64,000 nucleotides of DNA, from assembly GCA_034440615.1 (NCBI GenBank), contig JAOTOM010004951.1:263501-327500 (forward strand), written 5' to 3'. The notes under the pieces are model-generated. The model made no database searches. It was given only the letters and a program-made list of their open reading frames with translations, and was not told the DNA's origin. Origin of the DNA: Ashinkailepas kermadecensis. Its lineage: Eukaryota > Arthropoda > Thecostraca > Neolepadidae. The position numbers and the translations under genes are program-made. Position 1 is the stretch's first letter; each line of letters opens with the position of its first letter. Positions 9,313 through 21,107 of this stretch are shown in pieces.

Positions 9313-10097
9313 GCTCCCCGAACTGTCACGCGCCTGCTAACCTCCCATCACGACCTCCTGTGCCTCATCGTGGTGCTGGCCGTGACGCGAGCCCTAATAT
9401 AGGCAGCCACGCCCGCCGCGGCGCGTCCGAGCAGACTATTCCGATATCGAAGCACAGCAACAATAGCTTTTCGCCGATTACCTTCGACGTCTGTTGTTTT
9501 GTGTGGTGACCCGAACAGCGATTTGTTGAAACCTGATAATGACTGCTCTAAATCGCGCCTGCTCTGAATTTTTATCTGACCATTCATTTTTCAGCACGTT
9601 ATGTCTAGCAGATATTCTTCTGGATGGTCTTTAAATATCCTGGGCGTTGATTGTAGTGATCTCGTGCAGCACTGGTGACGCTGGATTGTGTGATCTCAGC
9701 CCGCATGAATTTGTAGCGCGTGGATCAACTTGCACAAACACCGTCCACCGACCGCTGTTGTCCGCGCCTGCTCTTTTACTTCGCATCGTCCTCTACGCCA
9801 GCCACCACGATTTGTACACCGTGCCGACTGGCGTGCCGGGTTGTCATCTCCTATAGTGACCGATAAATAGCAATATTTTATGAACAATTTTACTCCAATC
9901 GTTGACTCCCACTCTCAATTCAGATCATTGCGTGGTAGGAATCCGATCGCCCCGGTGCGGTGAGCGAGGGAATTAGAGGTCTGATGGCCCGCCGCCGGGC
10001 GGCGCTGTCATAGTTTGGTCGCGGTTCCGACGAGTAGCTGGGCCGGAACCGGGCGGTGCGGTCTGCCATGCGGCGCGACATGCATGTGAGGCTGAGC
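9313..10097. other. no recognisable gene
   Basis: Nothing supported. It precedes the second SINE copy, and the last part may be 5' sequence of the I-like LINE into which the SINE was inserted. Confidence 0.3.
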
Positions 10098-10112
10098 CAC
10101 GCATACGGAGGA

Positions 10113-10277
10113 TTGGTTGGTTGGTTATTGGGTTTACGACACGTCGACCGTTGAGTCATATAGCGTCGCCAATCTCTCACGCCGATTGGTCGCGGGCGAA
10201 GAGTAGCGACAGGTGAGATTCGAACCCACAATCTTTCGATTGCGAGACGAGCATCTTACCCCTAGACCACTCGTCCC
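10113..10277 (-). mobile_element. tRNA-derived SINE, copy 2
   Basis: Same family and orientation as 2204-2363: box A TGGTCTAGGGG, box B GGTTCGAATCT, and a shared body segment TCGCCAATCTCTCACGCCGA. The anticodon position reads CGC here versus CAC in copy 1. A perfect 15-bp target-site duplication CACGCATACGGAGGA lies at 10098-10112 and 10278-10292. The tail is (GGTT)n on the plus strand. It interrupts sequence that appears to be the 5' region of the downstream LINE. Confidence 0.85.
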
Positions 10278-10310
10278 CACGCATACGGAGGAGAGCGGCA
10301 GTAAACGCGT

Positions 10311-10652
10311 GTGGACACCCATTATGTGCACGGTCAGCGGCAGACATGCCGCCAACCAGCCCGCTTCCCCAAGTGCGGCGAACCACCTCATCCCGAATCC
10401 ACCTGCTCCAAACCTGCCCACTGCCTCAACTGCAACACATCCGATCACCTGACCACATCACTCCTCTGCCCAGTTTGGCGCAAGGAGAAGGAGGTCTGCG
10501 CTGTCAAGGCCACGACCGGGGTGTCATACTCCCATGCCCGACAGTCTGTCGAACCCATCTCCCTGTCAACTAAAACGTATGCTCAGGCGGCCACCTTTGC
10601 TCCCCCACACGTCGCGTCAACACTACTTCTACCTCGATTCAAACAGTCATGA
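10311..10652 (+). pseudogene. LINE ORF1 (gag-like) remnant with zinc knuckles
   Basis: About 113 codons keep two knuckle-like clusters: KCGEPPHPESTC and CLNCNTSDHLTTSLLC, followed by CPVWRKEKEVCAVKATTGVS. This is the usual end of I/Jockey-type gag proteins, which bind the element RNA. The amino-terminal part is missing or unreadable. A stop at 10652 and further stops before 11068 break the rest. The following 400 bp contain Pro/Ser-rich translations in shifting frames. Confidence 0.65.
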
Positions 10653-11067
10653 TTCCCGGTTTAACTCCACTAAAAAAACTTCACCACTGATCACACCGAC
10701 ACAAACCACCCTGGCTCCCAACACACAGACCACTCCGGCTTCCAACAAATGAACCACTCCAGGGAGGAGTGACAGGCCCCGCAGTCACTCAGTTGCGGGA
10801 GCAAATTCTCGTTCCCCGTCAACGGGTCGCCGATCGAGCCCTGCATGTCCAGCGCCGTCCGGCACCCACGTGACCCGACCAACTTCCAGTCGGCGGACAT
10901 CCCCCGCGGCAGTGACCGGTCGCCGTGACCTTGCCAAAGTCACCGGCCGGCCGGACGGCTCGGGCGGGTCCACCGCCGCCGTCCGCACACAACCCACATG
11001 TCCGCCAGATTTACAATCCTGGCTCCGACATGCACCGAAAGGTGCCGACAAATATTAATTTTCGCAA

Positions 11068-12036
11068 ATGTCCATAATTATACAATGGAACTGCCGTAGT
11101 TTAATATCGAAATGGGCAGAAATGAAAGCATTCTTTAGTTTACTCACCCCCATTCTCATCGCACTTCAGGAAACCTGGTTCTTACCCACCGATCCATATA
11201 ATTTCAACATCTTTAATTACTCGCTCTACCGTCACGACGAGGTCCGTGAAACACACCGCAGTGGCGGTACAGCGCTTTACATAAACAATGATTACATACA
11301 TACACAAATTACACTCAATTCACCTTTACAAGCAGTAGCTTGTACTTTGCGTTTTCATCGTAGGAACATAGATGTATGTTCATTATATATTCCACCATCT
11401 ACAGACAACACAAACATTTTGACAGAATTAGAAAACCTCATAGCGCAATTCAAAAACCCTTCCATTTTACTTGGCGATTTTAACACCCATAGCTCAGCGT
11501 GGGATAGAACACGCACACTTCCAGACACTCGCGGACGCATAGTTGAACACATCTTAGACAGACACAATTTAGTATTACTTAACACCGGTGGGCCAACATT
11601 TTTCCACCTCGGTCACAATACAGAAACTGCCATTGATTTAACAATTTGTTCTCCAGCCCTGGCCAACGAATTTGATTGGACAATAGACACAGACATACGT
11701 GATAGCGATCACTACCCCATTAAATTAGTACCGACCATTTCAACAACTGTCGATACCACACCAAGTTTCATTCCTCGCTGGAAAACTTCGAAGGCCGACT
11801 GGACCAAATTTGAGGAGCTTTCGTCATTACAGTACAATCCGGACATTTCTCCAGTACAAAACATTCATTTCATTACCAACGCACTTTTACAAGCAGCGTC
11901 TGCAACAATTCCACTCACAAAGCCTATCACAAAACGTACCCCAGTCCCATGGTGGTCCATAGAAGTTTCCCAAGCAATAGCCACTAGAAAACGAGCATTT
12001 AGAAGATATTTACGCCATCCCGACCAACAAAATTGA
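11068..12036 (+). pseudogene. LINE ORF2, apurinic-like endonuclease domain
   Basis: This 322-codon open segment carries the APE endonuclease motifs in order: QWNCRSL near residue 6, LQETW near 35, GGTALYI near 70, LGDFNTHSSAWD near 140, and SDHYPIKL near 215. The domain nicks target DNA for target-primed reverse transcription. It is intact across the domain. A TGA at 12034-12036, in the linker before the RT, ends the frame; the sequence then continues in related coding sequence to the RT. Confidence 0.8.
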
Positions 12037-13681
12037 ATCAACCGGAACCATGAACGAGCAAGAACACGCTGCATTATATGTAGCGCTAAACGCCGGTCAT
12101 GGGCAAATTACCTCCAGCAACTTACTTTCGACACACCATTAAGCAAAATATGGGGATTAATCCGCCGTTTGAGCGGACGATCCCCATTTAGATCATTACC
12201 AGCCCTCAAACTTCATAATCACATAATTACAGAACCCCAAGAAATAGTAAACACCATAGCGGATACCGTTGCCCACCATAGCTCCGACGAAGACTACAGA
12301 CCTGGCTTCATAGAAAATGCACAACGCACCTTTTACGTCGATCCCGCACAATTTGTTTCTGATAACACAGAAATATATCATTCTCTTTTTCAAATTTCAG
12401 AACTCGATGCAGCCATTTCCTCCGCCGGCAATACTTCAGTAGGGCCTGACAACTTACATTATTCTTTTTCAGACATTTACCGGATCACACCAAACATTGC
12501 ATTTTGCACACATTTAATTCATTATGGACAACTCATGCCTTCCCCGAAACTTGGAAAGAATCTTTCATTATACCCATCCCAAAACCTGGCAAGGACCATA
12601 GTAACCCCATTAATTTTCGACCCATTGCACTCACCAGTTGTTTAGGAAAACTTTTTGAACGTATAGCTATCAAAAGACTGACCTGGCACCTGGAAACAAA
12701 TTCCCTTCTATCTCCCTTTCAACGTGGTTTTCGGCGAGAACGCAGCACCATAGATCATCTTATTCGGTTAGAGACAGACATCCGTCAAGGCTACAAAAAC
12801 ATGAACACACTGTCGCAGTATTTTTAGACATAAGCAAAGCGTATGATATGGTTTTCAAACCTGCATTACTCTTCAATATTCAGCAACTCGGTATAAAAGG
12901 ACATTTAGCACATTATTTAATAGGTTTTTTATCTGGTTCTCGTCGATTCCACATCAGGTGCCGGTCAGCCATTTCCGATCCACATTGTCTTCAGAACGGC
13001 CTACCACAGGTAAGTTGTCTTTCACCAATATTATTTATCATTATCTTTAATGATCTTTTCGATGACATGCCTGCCAATATATAATATTCACTATTTGCAG
13101 ACGATAGCGCAATTTGGTGCACCGGCAAAAATTATGAACATTGTTTAATTCGCTTGCAAAACACACTTGACAGAATACACGAATGGTCCCTGAAGTATGG
13201 TTTCATTTTTTCGGCTCCAAAATCTGCAACACTGATATTTAGTAAATCGACACCCTGCCCAAACCGAGACACACCGCTTCACCTCGGGAACAACCACATA
13301 CCTTTTGTAAATTCATTTAAATTTCTTGGTATTATTTTAGACCGTAAGCTTTCAATGCATAAACACATCAAACACATCCAGAACAAATGTTTTCACCGAC
13401 TCAATTTATTTCGGTGCATCACTTCTTCATCATTTGGAGCCGACCGCCATACACTTCTACTACTCTACAAATATTTAATTCTACCCATAATAGAATATGG
13501 ATCCGTAGTATATGCCGGTGCCAGCACATCCTCCTTAAAATTTTTAGACACCATTCAAAATAAATTTATTCGTATCGCACTCGGAGCAATGACTACTTCA
13601 CCCATCATTTCTTTAGAAGCCGAAGCAGGAATCCCCCCATTAGCTCTCAGACGAATGCACCAAACACTCAGGTATGCCTAA
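12037..13681 (+). pseudogene. LINE ORF2, reverse transcriptase domain, frame-broken
   Basis: Fragments in several frames: residues reading SVGPDNLHY (12169-12500 frame), then after a shift near 12500 IIPIPKPGKDHSNPINFRPI and FQRGFRRERSTIDHL, after another shift near 12815 FLDISKAYDMVF, GLPQ-SCLSPILF, and FADDSAIW just after an in-frame TAA at about 13082. The thumb region (FKFLGIILDRKL and YKYLILPIIEYGSVVYAGAS) is intact to 13681. The catalytic F-A-D-D is preserved. At least four disruptions mean no functional protein. Confidence 0.8.
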
Positions 13682-14690
13682 CAAATTCAATTTCACGAAA
13701 ACCACCCCAAACACACATCCTTGCACGCTCTTCCAAACATACATCATGATTATCTCGGTCCAGCCGAAAAAGAACTGGCCTCACTATAGCTTCTCGGATC
13801 AAAACATTTTCTGCAAAACTTCATTTCACTATTCCACTGATTATTTCTCTTTCTCCACCAACCACAGCACCCTGGCAGATGGCCGACCGACACATTTTTT
13901 AAAATCTCACTACCACTCCCAAATCACAGCTTTGTCCAGAATATGCCAAACAAAAATTCCACCAGTTTCGGTCTCGATATCGCCATGTTCCTTTTGTTTA
14001 TACTGACGGACCCAAGGAAGCAACATCGCAGGAAACGCCATTTTTGCGGGAACATACCAAAAGCAACATCGTTTACCGGACGGAACCTCAATTTTAATTG
14101 CCGAATTGCATGCCATTCTTATTGATCTCCGTTATATCCGCAATCGTTTCCTTTGTCACCCCATGCGCAGCGTCGTCGTTTGCTCGGACTCTAAATATGT
14201 CCTTCAATCATTTTCTTCACTTTATTTTTCGCACCATTGCCATATCTCCATTTATGACATACTTCAAACACTTCATCACATGGGCGTGAAGATCCGTTTC
14301 CTGTGGGTGCCCAGTCACTGCGGCATCTCAGGAAACGAAGAAGCCGACAAATTAACAAAAGCATCACTACACCTACGAAACATCACATAAATTCCACCAC
14401 ATTTCGAAGGCATTAAATCATCAATACAACAGAGCATTCGACATTTTTGGACTCAAAATTTGACACAGAACATAAACCATACACAGTTACGCGTCATCAA
14501 ACCTGGCGTCGACACCTGGACCACATCATATAAAAAACCGTCTCGAAGAAAAAGTACTATCACGTTTACGTATTGACCATACTTTTCTTACCCATCGACA
14601 TATATACACGGCTTCACTTCGACCTTCATGCCCATCATGCAACACCCATCTTACAGTCACACATATACTCCTACACTGTCAACAATACCA
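13682..14690 (+). pseudogene. LINE ORF2, RNase H domain and C-terminal knuckle, frame-broken
   Basis: RNase H signatures: LFILTDPRKQ/YTDGPKEA region near 14000 (first Asp), AELHAILIDLRYI near 14105 (Glu), VVCSDSKYVLQSF near 14180 (second Asp) and WVPSHCGISGNEEADKL near 14307-14358 (last Asp in EEAD). After a stop at 14390 a shifted frame gives CPSCNTHLTVTHILLHC near 14630-14680, the C-terminal cysteine cluster common in such elements. Multiple stops separate these parts. Confidence 0.7.
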
Positions 14691-14934
14691 TGGCCCTCGA
14701 TAAACACTTACCGACTACTGCCGAACACACAGCATTCCATTTTCTTTACCCACGTTACTGGGAGATGAACACCCCTTTCTTATCAAACTACTTTTCATCT
14801 TTCTCTGACAAACCAACTTGCTCCAAAAATTATAAACTGACTTACAGCATAACATTTTTCTTCTTTTTTTTCCACGGCACGAAATGGCCTGAGGAGGCCG
14901 AAGTGCCTATTTTAATGAAACTCAAATCGTGTGC

Positions 14935-15330
14935 ACGGTCAACGTCAGTGAAGCGAAGCGAGTGGTCCCACACAGTAGAGTGGCAGTAGAGCGAAGCAAG
15001 TGGTCCTACACAGTAGAGCGGCAGTAGAGTGAAGCGAGTGGTCCCACACAGTAGAGTGGCAGTAGATGTGTGTGGAAACTCATTATATGCACGGTCAGCA
15101 GCAGTGGAGAGAAGCGAGTGGTCCCACACAGTAGAGTGGCAGTAGAGTGAAGCGAGTGGTCCCACACAGTAGAGTGGCAGTAGATGTGTGTGGACACTCA
15201 TTATATGCACGGTCAGCGGCAGTGGAGAGGAGCGAGTGGTCCCACACAGTAGAGTGGCAATAGATGCGTGTGGACACTCATTATATGCACGGTCAGCGAC
15301 AGTGGAGAGAAGCGAGTGGTTTCTGACGCG
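14935..15330. repeat. composite tandem array (GTGGTCCCACACAGTAGAG unit)
   Basis: Units of about 38 bp with GTGGTCCCACACAGTAGAG and GGCAGTAGAGTGAAGCGA alternate with units containing TGTGGACACTCATTATATGC and CGGTCAGCGGCAG. Seven or eight copies of the first segment and three of the second are seen. The second segment matches the leader of the I-like LINE near 10310, so the array may be a 5' subrepeat cluster of the same family. Confidence 0.75.
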
Positions 15331-15669
15331 ACGCCGGACCAATTAAACACGCTCTTTATAGGAGTGGAACCACGTGTGACAGACGAGGTATACTGTAAAA
15401 GCGACACCCCGCTTTAGCCGGCCGTCTGGAATGCGTGGTTACCTCCGCCGTCATATTGTCGCCTCACCATCACACAACTGAGTCACATCGGCTTTCAACA
15501 TGTCCAACACGTCAGCGCGCGGGGAAGACGGAGTCTGCATCCGCTTCGTCCGCCTGAGTGTTAACGCCATCGTGGCAATATTTATCCACCTGGTCAACTC
15601 CAGTAAACCTATCCGTCCCACTCTCAAGTCCCACTCTTCCGGAAGCACTCCTCAATCTCATCTTTAAAT

Positions 15670-16620
15670 TCGGCGATCACATTCAGTCTTTCAGCTTTCG
15701 ATCCATTTGCATAGTCCCAGTGATAGTCGATATCGTAGAGGGCGCCGTCCACCAACAGCTCTACGGTTACCTCTATCACAATCGCCTTCTATCTGCTACC
15801 CAGCACGTTTTCCGTCCTCGTCACTCGACTGAGATCGCGCTGATATTAATCAACCACCATCTTATCATCCAGCGACCGTGGAGACATATCGCCGCTATGC
15901 CTCCTAGACCTCAGCAAGTGCTTCGATGTGATAAACCACTTTAAATTGCTAATCAAGCTGCGAGTTAATGTTATCGACACTTCATGGTTTTCGACTGACC
16001 TGGAAAATCTTACCAAAATTGTGATCACTGAAAGTCTGAGCTCAGCAAATGTCTCTTCGAAGTTTCCTAACATTGGCGTCTTTCGGGGATCCGCGCTGGG
16101 ACCCTCCTTTACTGCGTCTTCGTGAACGACCTCTGCTTTCTCGCGGAGGACGCCGAAGTGGTACAGTACGCGGGCGACACTCAGATTTTGGTTAGTGGCC
16201 CTAAATCCCAACTGCATAACACTGTCCCAGGAATGGAGCACGCTTTGGCATGTCTGTATATTTGGTTCAAAGCGAACTGGCTCAAAGCCAACGCCGGAAA
16301 AACGGTTGATGTTGCTAGGAGCCAGCAAACTTTGCGCAGCACCCCCAACATTAGCGTGAAATTCTGCAATCACCATCTCACCCTCTGTTCGTAAGTAAAA
16401 AATATTGGTATTGCCTTTGATAGCACACTCTGTTGGAATCCGCAAATATTGTGAGGCACTAAACGCTGCTTTGGTGTTCTGGCCGGACTATCACATTTGG
16501 GGTACTGCTTGCCCCCAGCGTAATCACTATGTTGGTGAACTCCTTGATTCTCTCGCAGGTCCGCTGCTGCTTCCCAGTCTACGGCAACAGATTGCCAAAC
16601 AACTCTGATGGAAAAATTTG
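15670..16620 (+). pseudogene. decayed CR1-like LINE reverse transcriptase
   Basis: Fragments match the minus-strand RT at 17317-19198: IVEGAVHQQLYGYL, QHVFRPRHSTEIAL, then LDLSKCFDVI in a shifted frame near 15905-15935, VFRGSALGP near 16080, and VVQYAGDTQILVSGPKSQL near 16160-16210. The FADD position reads YAGD, so a catalytic Asp is lost. Frames change at least four times. The copy is older than its neighbours. Confidence 0.65.
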
Positions 16621-16659
16621 AACTACGTTGCTAAAGTTATATTTGGACGCGAAAAGTTT

Positions 16660-16836
16660 GGCCACGTGTCAGACCAGCCCGAGAAGGCTGGCCGGCAGTA
16701 GTGCGCGCACACGCGCTACTCGGCTTCCCATTCATCGTTTAGGCGCTCCTAAATGATCCTTAGCCCTATTAGAAATGGTTCGGGAACGACAGGCGAAAAT
16801 CACACTGGGGGAATCCCCCACTACCGGAATGGGGCT
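16660..16836. other. structured inverted-repeat segment
   Basis: Successive pairings: TTTAGG/CCTAAA around 16737-16755; TCCTTAGCCC (about 16757) with GGGGCTAAGGA (about 16831); and inside it TGGGGGAATCCCCCA near 16806-16820. The segment separates two convergent LINE remnants and may be the 3' end of the minus-strand one. No RNA class is recognised. Confidence 0.4.
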
Positions 16837-16837
16837 A

Positions 16838-19200
16838 AGGAGCACAATTTATTTATGTATTTATTTCACCATACATGCCCTCCATGTATAGTGGCTGTTA
16901 TGGACAGTCTGGGGTCACAGATATTTACAAAGAAAGGATAGATTTGTGGTCAATAGTGGGAGCAGACGCGCATCAAACATTCATACACCAACATAATACC
17001 CATACCACTATCTGCACTACACACACCGTGCTTGCAACACGAGCTATAAACGAGTAGTTTATAGAAGTGATAGGAAAGCGAAGGCATGAAGGTGAGTTCA
17101 TAGTGTACACAAATCCATTGTGTAAGTTGTTTTGTGTGACTAGTGTTGCTCGTGGAGATAAGCTAGTGCATGTTTCTTGAAGTTAGACAGCCTCGATGTT
17201 TTTTCAGTGGGAAGTTGGTTATAGTGGAAGACAGGTGAGTAGATAAATCTCCTGCGGCCCGCCTCTCTGTGTATGGCTGGCAGGTGCAGATGGTCGTCTG
17301 CACGTGTATGACGGTTTCACAGGGTAGAGTTTGCAGTTATTTGACCGGCAATGTGCGTTGGCTCACCCGTCAGAATGATCTTGTGGAGCAGAGTAAGACT
17401 GTGAGATAGATGTAGATCAGCTGCGGTGAGGAGACCCAACTCGTTACGGGGATCAGAAATATGATCAAATTTCCGTAGACATGACACGACTCTAGTGGCG
17501 AAGTTAATGATCTTGTCTAGTCTGTGGATGTTTGCTGCCGACCCGTTCCCATAAACAGATATGCAGTAGCGAATATTGGATATAACTATGCTATTGACTA
17601 TAGTAAAGAGGGTACTGGTTGGCAGATGGTGACGCAGATGGCTCAGGGCCAGAAGGAATCCAGTGTACTTGCGAACCACAACAGCTACATGGGAATCCCA
17701 CGACATGTGGCGATCAAATGTCACCCCAAGATTCCTACACGAATGATTCTTATCTATCACGGCGTTCCTAAAGCACACTCGTATCGGGGTAATATTGCGA
17801 AGATTTTGACGCGATCCGAACGTGAGAAGCTGAGTTTTGGTCGGGTTTACCTTCAATCCGTTATCCAGGAAGTAGTCGTAAAGTTGGTTCAGACATGTCT
17901 CCATCTGACTTATCAGATTTGGGAGATCAGATTTGCGACCGGAGATGAGGACCTGGGTGTCGTCTGCGAACTGAGTGACGTGTGCTACCGGGACGTGCAA
18001 ACTGAGGTCGTTCGAAAAGATGCAATACAGGAGTGGACCTAGTGATGAGCCTTGAAAAACACCTTTGTTGTTTGGGAGAAAGGAGGAGAGATGCCTGTTT
18101 CCGCGTTGATCTGAGATGCTAACAGCCTGCGTGTGACCGCCCAGATAAGCCCTAAACCAGTCAGTATCGATTCCATGGAGTTCTAGTTTAGTGAGCAGTT
18201 TGGTGTGGTCTATTACGTCGAAGTATTTACTGAGGTCCAGAATGCAAATGAGAGCTACTTCCGAACGGTCCATTGGTGCTAGTATTTTTTTCCGTGACTG
18301 AGATGAGAGCGGTTTCCGTAGAGTGGCGTGGTCTGAAGCCGTGCTGAGTTTGGGCCAGTAGGTGGTTTGAGTTCAGGTAGTGATAGAGTTGCTTCTGCAC
18401 TACCCTCTCTGTGATTTTGGCGATAACCGGAACCAATGAGATGGGCCTAAAATTAGAGGGATCCGAAGGATCTCCTGATTTGTGAATGGGAGTTACTATT
18501 GACTGTTTCCAAGTGGAGGGGATATCAGCTGTAGTCAGGTATGTGTTTATAATGTCGAGCAGCACCTCTCCGATAAAAAGGAACAGATATTTGATAACCT
18601 TAATACGGATCCCGTCGGGTCCGCAAGCACTTGTGCTTCTCATGTCCATTACAATTTTGGCTAGCTGTTCGAGGGATATGGGTGATACTTTATAGGAAGT
18701 GGTAGAGACGCGCGATAGCCGGTAACTGGGAAATTTGTGTTCAGGCATGTTTGCCTGGCGTTTAACCTCTGCTGATACCTTAGGTCCGACACTAACAAAG
18801 TATTGATTTAGTTGCTCAGGTAGGACCTGAGGATGAACTCTATGGGAGCCTTTTTTGGTGTCGATAATGGGGTTGATAGCACGCCACGCAGCTGATGGGC
18901 CTTTCTGAGCTATCTTTCTGCTAATCTCGTCCCTACAGTCAGCTCTAATAGCTGAGCGAACGTGTCTGTTAAGTACTTTGTATGTGCTTCTATCTTGCAA
19001 GTGCAAAGCTACATTTCGCCGATGCATGAGCTGTTTGGTAGCTTCGCTAACATGTGGTGCTGTTGGGTTCCGAATTTGTATGTTTCTGAGTGGCAGGTGC
19101 TCGTCGAGAATAGGTGTCAGCAATCTCAGCAGGGTGTCCCATTTGTCAGTTACTGAGATGCGACTAGTGACCTGAACAATTACGTGCATTAAATACACTT
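16838..19200 (-). mobile_element. 5'-truncated CR1-like LINE, minus strand
   Basis: The element contains an RT ORF (17317-19198) and about 480 bp of 3' sequence. The 5' edge at about 19200 falls in the linker between endonuclease and RT, the typical result of incomplete reverse transcription. The exact 3' border is uncertain. Confidence 0.6.
17317..19198 (-). pseudogene. CR1-like reverse transcriptase, single frameshift
   Basis: About 625 codons in two overlapping frames. The upstream part has TSACGPDGIRIKVIKYLF, STWKQSIVTPIHKSGDPSDP, FRPISLVPVIAKITERVVQK and HGFRPRHSTETALISVTE. A 7-T run at 18285-18291 (an A7 run on the coding strand) carries one extra base. After it the frame resumes with LICILDLSKYFDVIDHTKLL, GVFQGSSLGPLLYCIFSNDL, TQFADDTQVLISGRKSDLP and NGLKVNPTKTQLLTFGS. 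The catalytic FADD is intact. Apart from the homopolymer shift the frame is open, so either a recent mutation or a sequencing error could explain the break. Confidence 0.8.
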
Positions 19201-19369
19201 GGGCACTTATTTGCTTGGCACGGATGGTAAGTGTGCCCTGCCATTGCGACTTTTCGATTCTCGTTCTTTAAGGATAATTTGTGTTTTTAAGGGCATGCGC
19301 AAGTTTACGTCACTACTCCGTGTCGACCTCTTTCCATCGACACACACTAAATTGGGCCCCCTGTACCTG

Positions 19370-19890
19370 CAACGGGTGCTATGTATCGTGGGTAGGGTGG
19401 GTGCTATGTGCCGGAGGAGTGGAGGAAATGTACCTATAACGGATACTATGTACCGGATACGGGTACTATGGACCGGTGGCGGGTATTGTGGACCGGGGAC
19501 GGGTACTATGTACCGGGCGCGGGTACTGTGTGCCGGGGACAGGTACTATGGACCGGGGACGAGTACTATGTGCCGGGGGCGGATACTATGGACCGGGGGC
19601 GGGTATTGTGGACCGGGGGCGGGTATTGTGAACCGGGGACGGGTCTATGTGCCGGGGACAGGTACTATGGGCCGGGGACGAGTACTATGTACCGGGAGTG
19701 GGTACTACGTACCGGGGACGGGTACTACGGATCGGGGGCGGGTACTATGGACCGCGGACGGGTACTATGTACCGGGAGTGGGTACTATGTACCGGGGGCG
19801 GGTACTATGTACCGGGGGAAGGAGGGATTCTATGTACGGGGGTGGGTGCTATGTACGGGGGAGGGGATGGTCCATGTACCCGGTACCGGT
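19370..19890. repeat. 20-bp minisatellite (GGTACTATG-TACCGGGGGC)
   Basis: About 24 copies of a 20-bp unit that alternates TGTACC and TGGACC. Each unit carries the near-palindrome GGTAC-TATG-TACC. Because 20 is not divisible by three, all frames cycle through the same 20-residue string, and open frames appear in all three plus frames. No gene is called. Confidence 0.9.
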
Positions 19891-20930
19891 ATTCTGATGT
19901 ACCGGGGACTGACCTGACCGATGCATGTCTCACGCGCTACAGACGAGTGAGCCGCACCATGCCCTAAAGCGGCGCGTGGTGGAGTCCAGATGAAGGCGAC
20001 CCGCTGGTATTAAGAGACGCGGTCTAATGGACAGAAGCCGGCAGCGATGTCCGTTTTACCAGTGCGATTACAGCCGTCGTCATGGCAACGCTGCGGCTTG
20101 CGCAGATCTAACTTGAGCAGATGCTACAATGCGCCAACGATGAAAAAATAACGGATTGGGTGAATATAGAGGTGAGCAAGGGTTATGCAGAGCAGGGAGA
20201 CGGTTATGCTCAGAAACCGAGCATAACCGTCAGCAACAATCTAGTATAGAACCGTCATGAAGAAGCAATATATATTTCACACACTACAAGACGCTTATAG
20301 AGGCGATGGATAAGCGATGGCAAATGCTAGATGCGAAGTACACTCGAATATCTGCGCATAACGTATATCAGACAGAGGTGCATTGTCTTGGATGCTGAAT
20401 GTTTCGACAGTTTTGGGGCAAAACTGGTGTTTTTTCGCCTACCGTTCTCTAAGGCTTTGCGAGACAAGCATAACATTCAGTGACTTCTCCAAACATCCTT
20501 CTTTCTACTTCGTACTAAAATTTAACTTCGCAATTGTACCAGTGACGGCTCCAGGGGCGAATATTACGAAGCGCCTCAGACAGAGTTTTGCGCAGACCAA
20601 GCACCAGCACAATCATCTGAATATGTTCACTGTTTTACTGTTCAGATGGCTATAATTTGGAATTCAAGTGATCATGCTACTGGCATTACCTAAGGACTAG
20701 CTAGTTGTGAGTCTAATCATACCCGAGGCGGACCCAGGGGAGAAAAAGAGCAACATCCGACCGATATTTACCCACGCGGTATCGTTTACATTGTCATTGG
20801 AAAGTTTGGATGGTGGGATGATATCAGGACAAACGGCAATAATGCATCACATGCAGTGGCGGAGTCAGGGCATCTTCCATATAGCGGATGAAGGAGGTGA
20901 TAACAAATATTCAGGACAGACACTGATGAA
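19891..20930. other. unassigned, with one perfect hairpin
   Basis: No gene is supported. At 20199-20231 a perfect 13-bp inverted repeat GACGGTTATGCTC / GAGCATAACCGTC encloses a 7-nt loop, and a third partial copy GGTTATGCAGAGC lies just upstream at 20181. From about 20850 sequence shared with 43450-43650 begins. Confidence 0.4.
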
Positions 20931-21107
20931 TCTAGCCTACCGGCTGGGGGGGGGGGGCAACTTTCAGCGTCGACCCAACCCTGCCCCCAGTGGTGTACCT
21001 AGGATTTGCGTCAGGGGTTGAAGGGAACTGATTTGGAGGGTGCCCAGCCTTCATGTACCCCTATATTTTATGTCACCGGATTTCGACCACTATTCTTCCA
21101 AAGGGGC
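20931..21107 (+). repeat. dispersed repeat, pair with 43480-43650
   Basis: Both copies contain a G-run followed by CAACTTTC, then CCCCAGTGG(T/C)GTACCTAGGA, ATTTGGAGG(G/A)TGCCCA and GATTTCGACCACTATT. They are in the same orientation. The G/C runs and CAGTGGCG borders suggest a short DNA element, but no complete borders are visible here. Confidence 0.6.

Larger units (their letters stand above)
10293..14935 (+). mobile_element. degenerate I-like LINE with RNase H
   Basis: The order is gag-like ORF1, apurinic endonuclease, reverse transcriptase, RNase H, then a C-terminal zinc knuckle. RNase H in a non-LTR element points to the I superfamily. Four or more frame breaks make it inactive. The 5' leader (about 10290-10335) shares GTGTGGACAC-CATTAT-TGCACGGTCAGCGGCAG with the tandem array at 14935-15330, so that motif occurs on both sides of the element. 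Confidence 0.75.

Noticed and set aside
19199..19967. Overlapping 100-230 codon plus-strand frames
   Set aside because: They are the 20-bp minisatellite read in all three frames.
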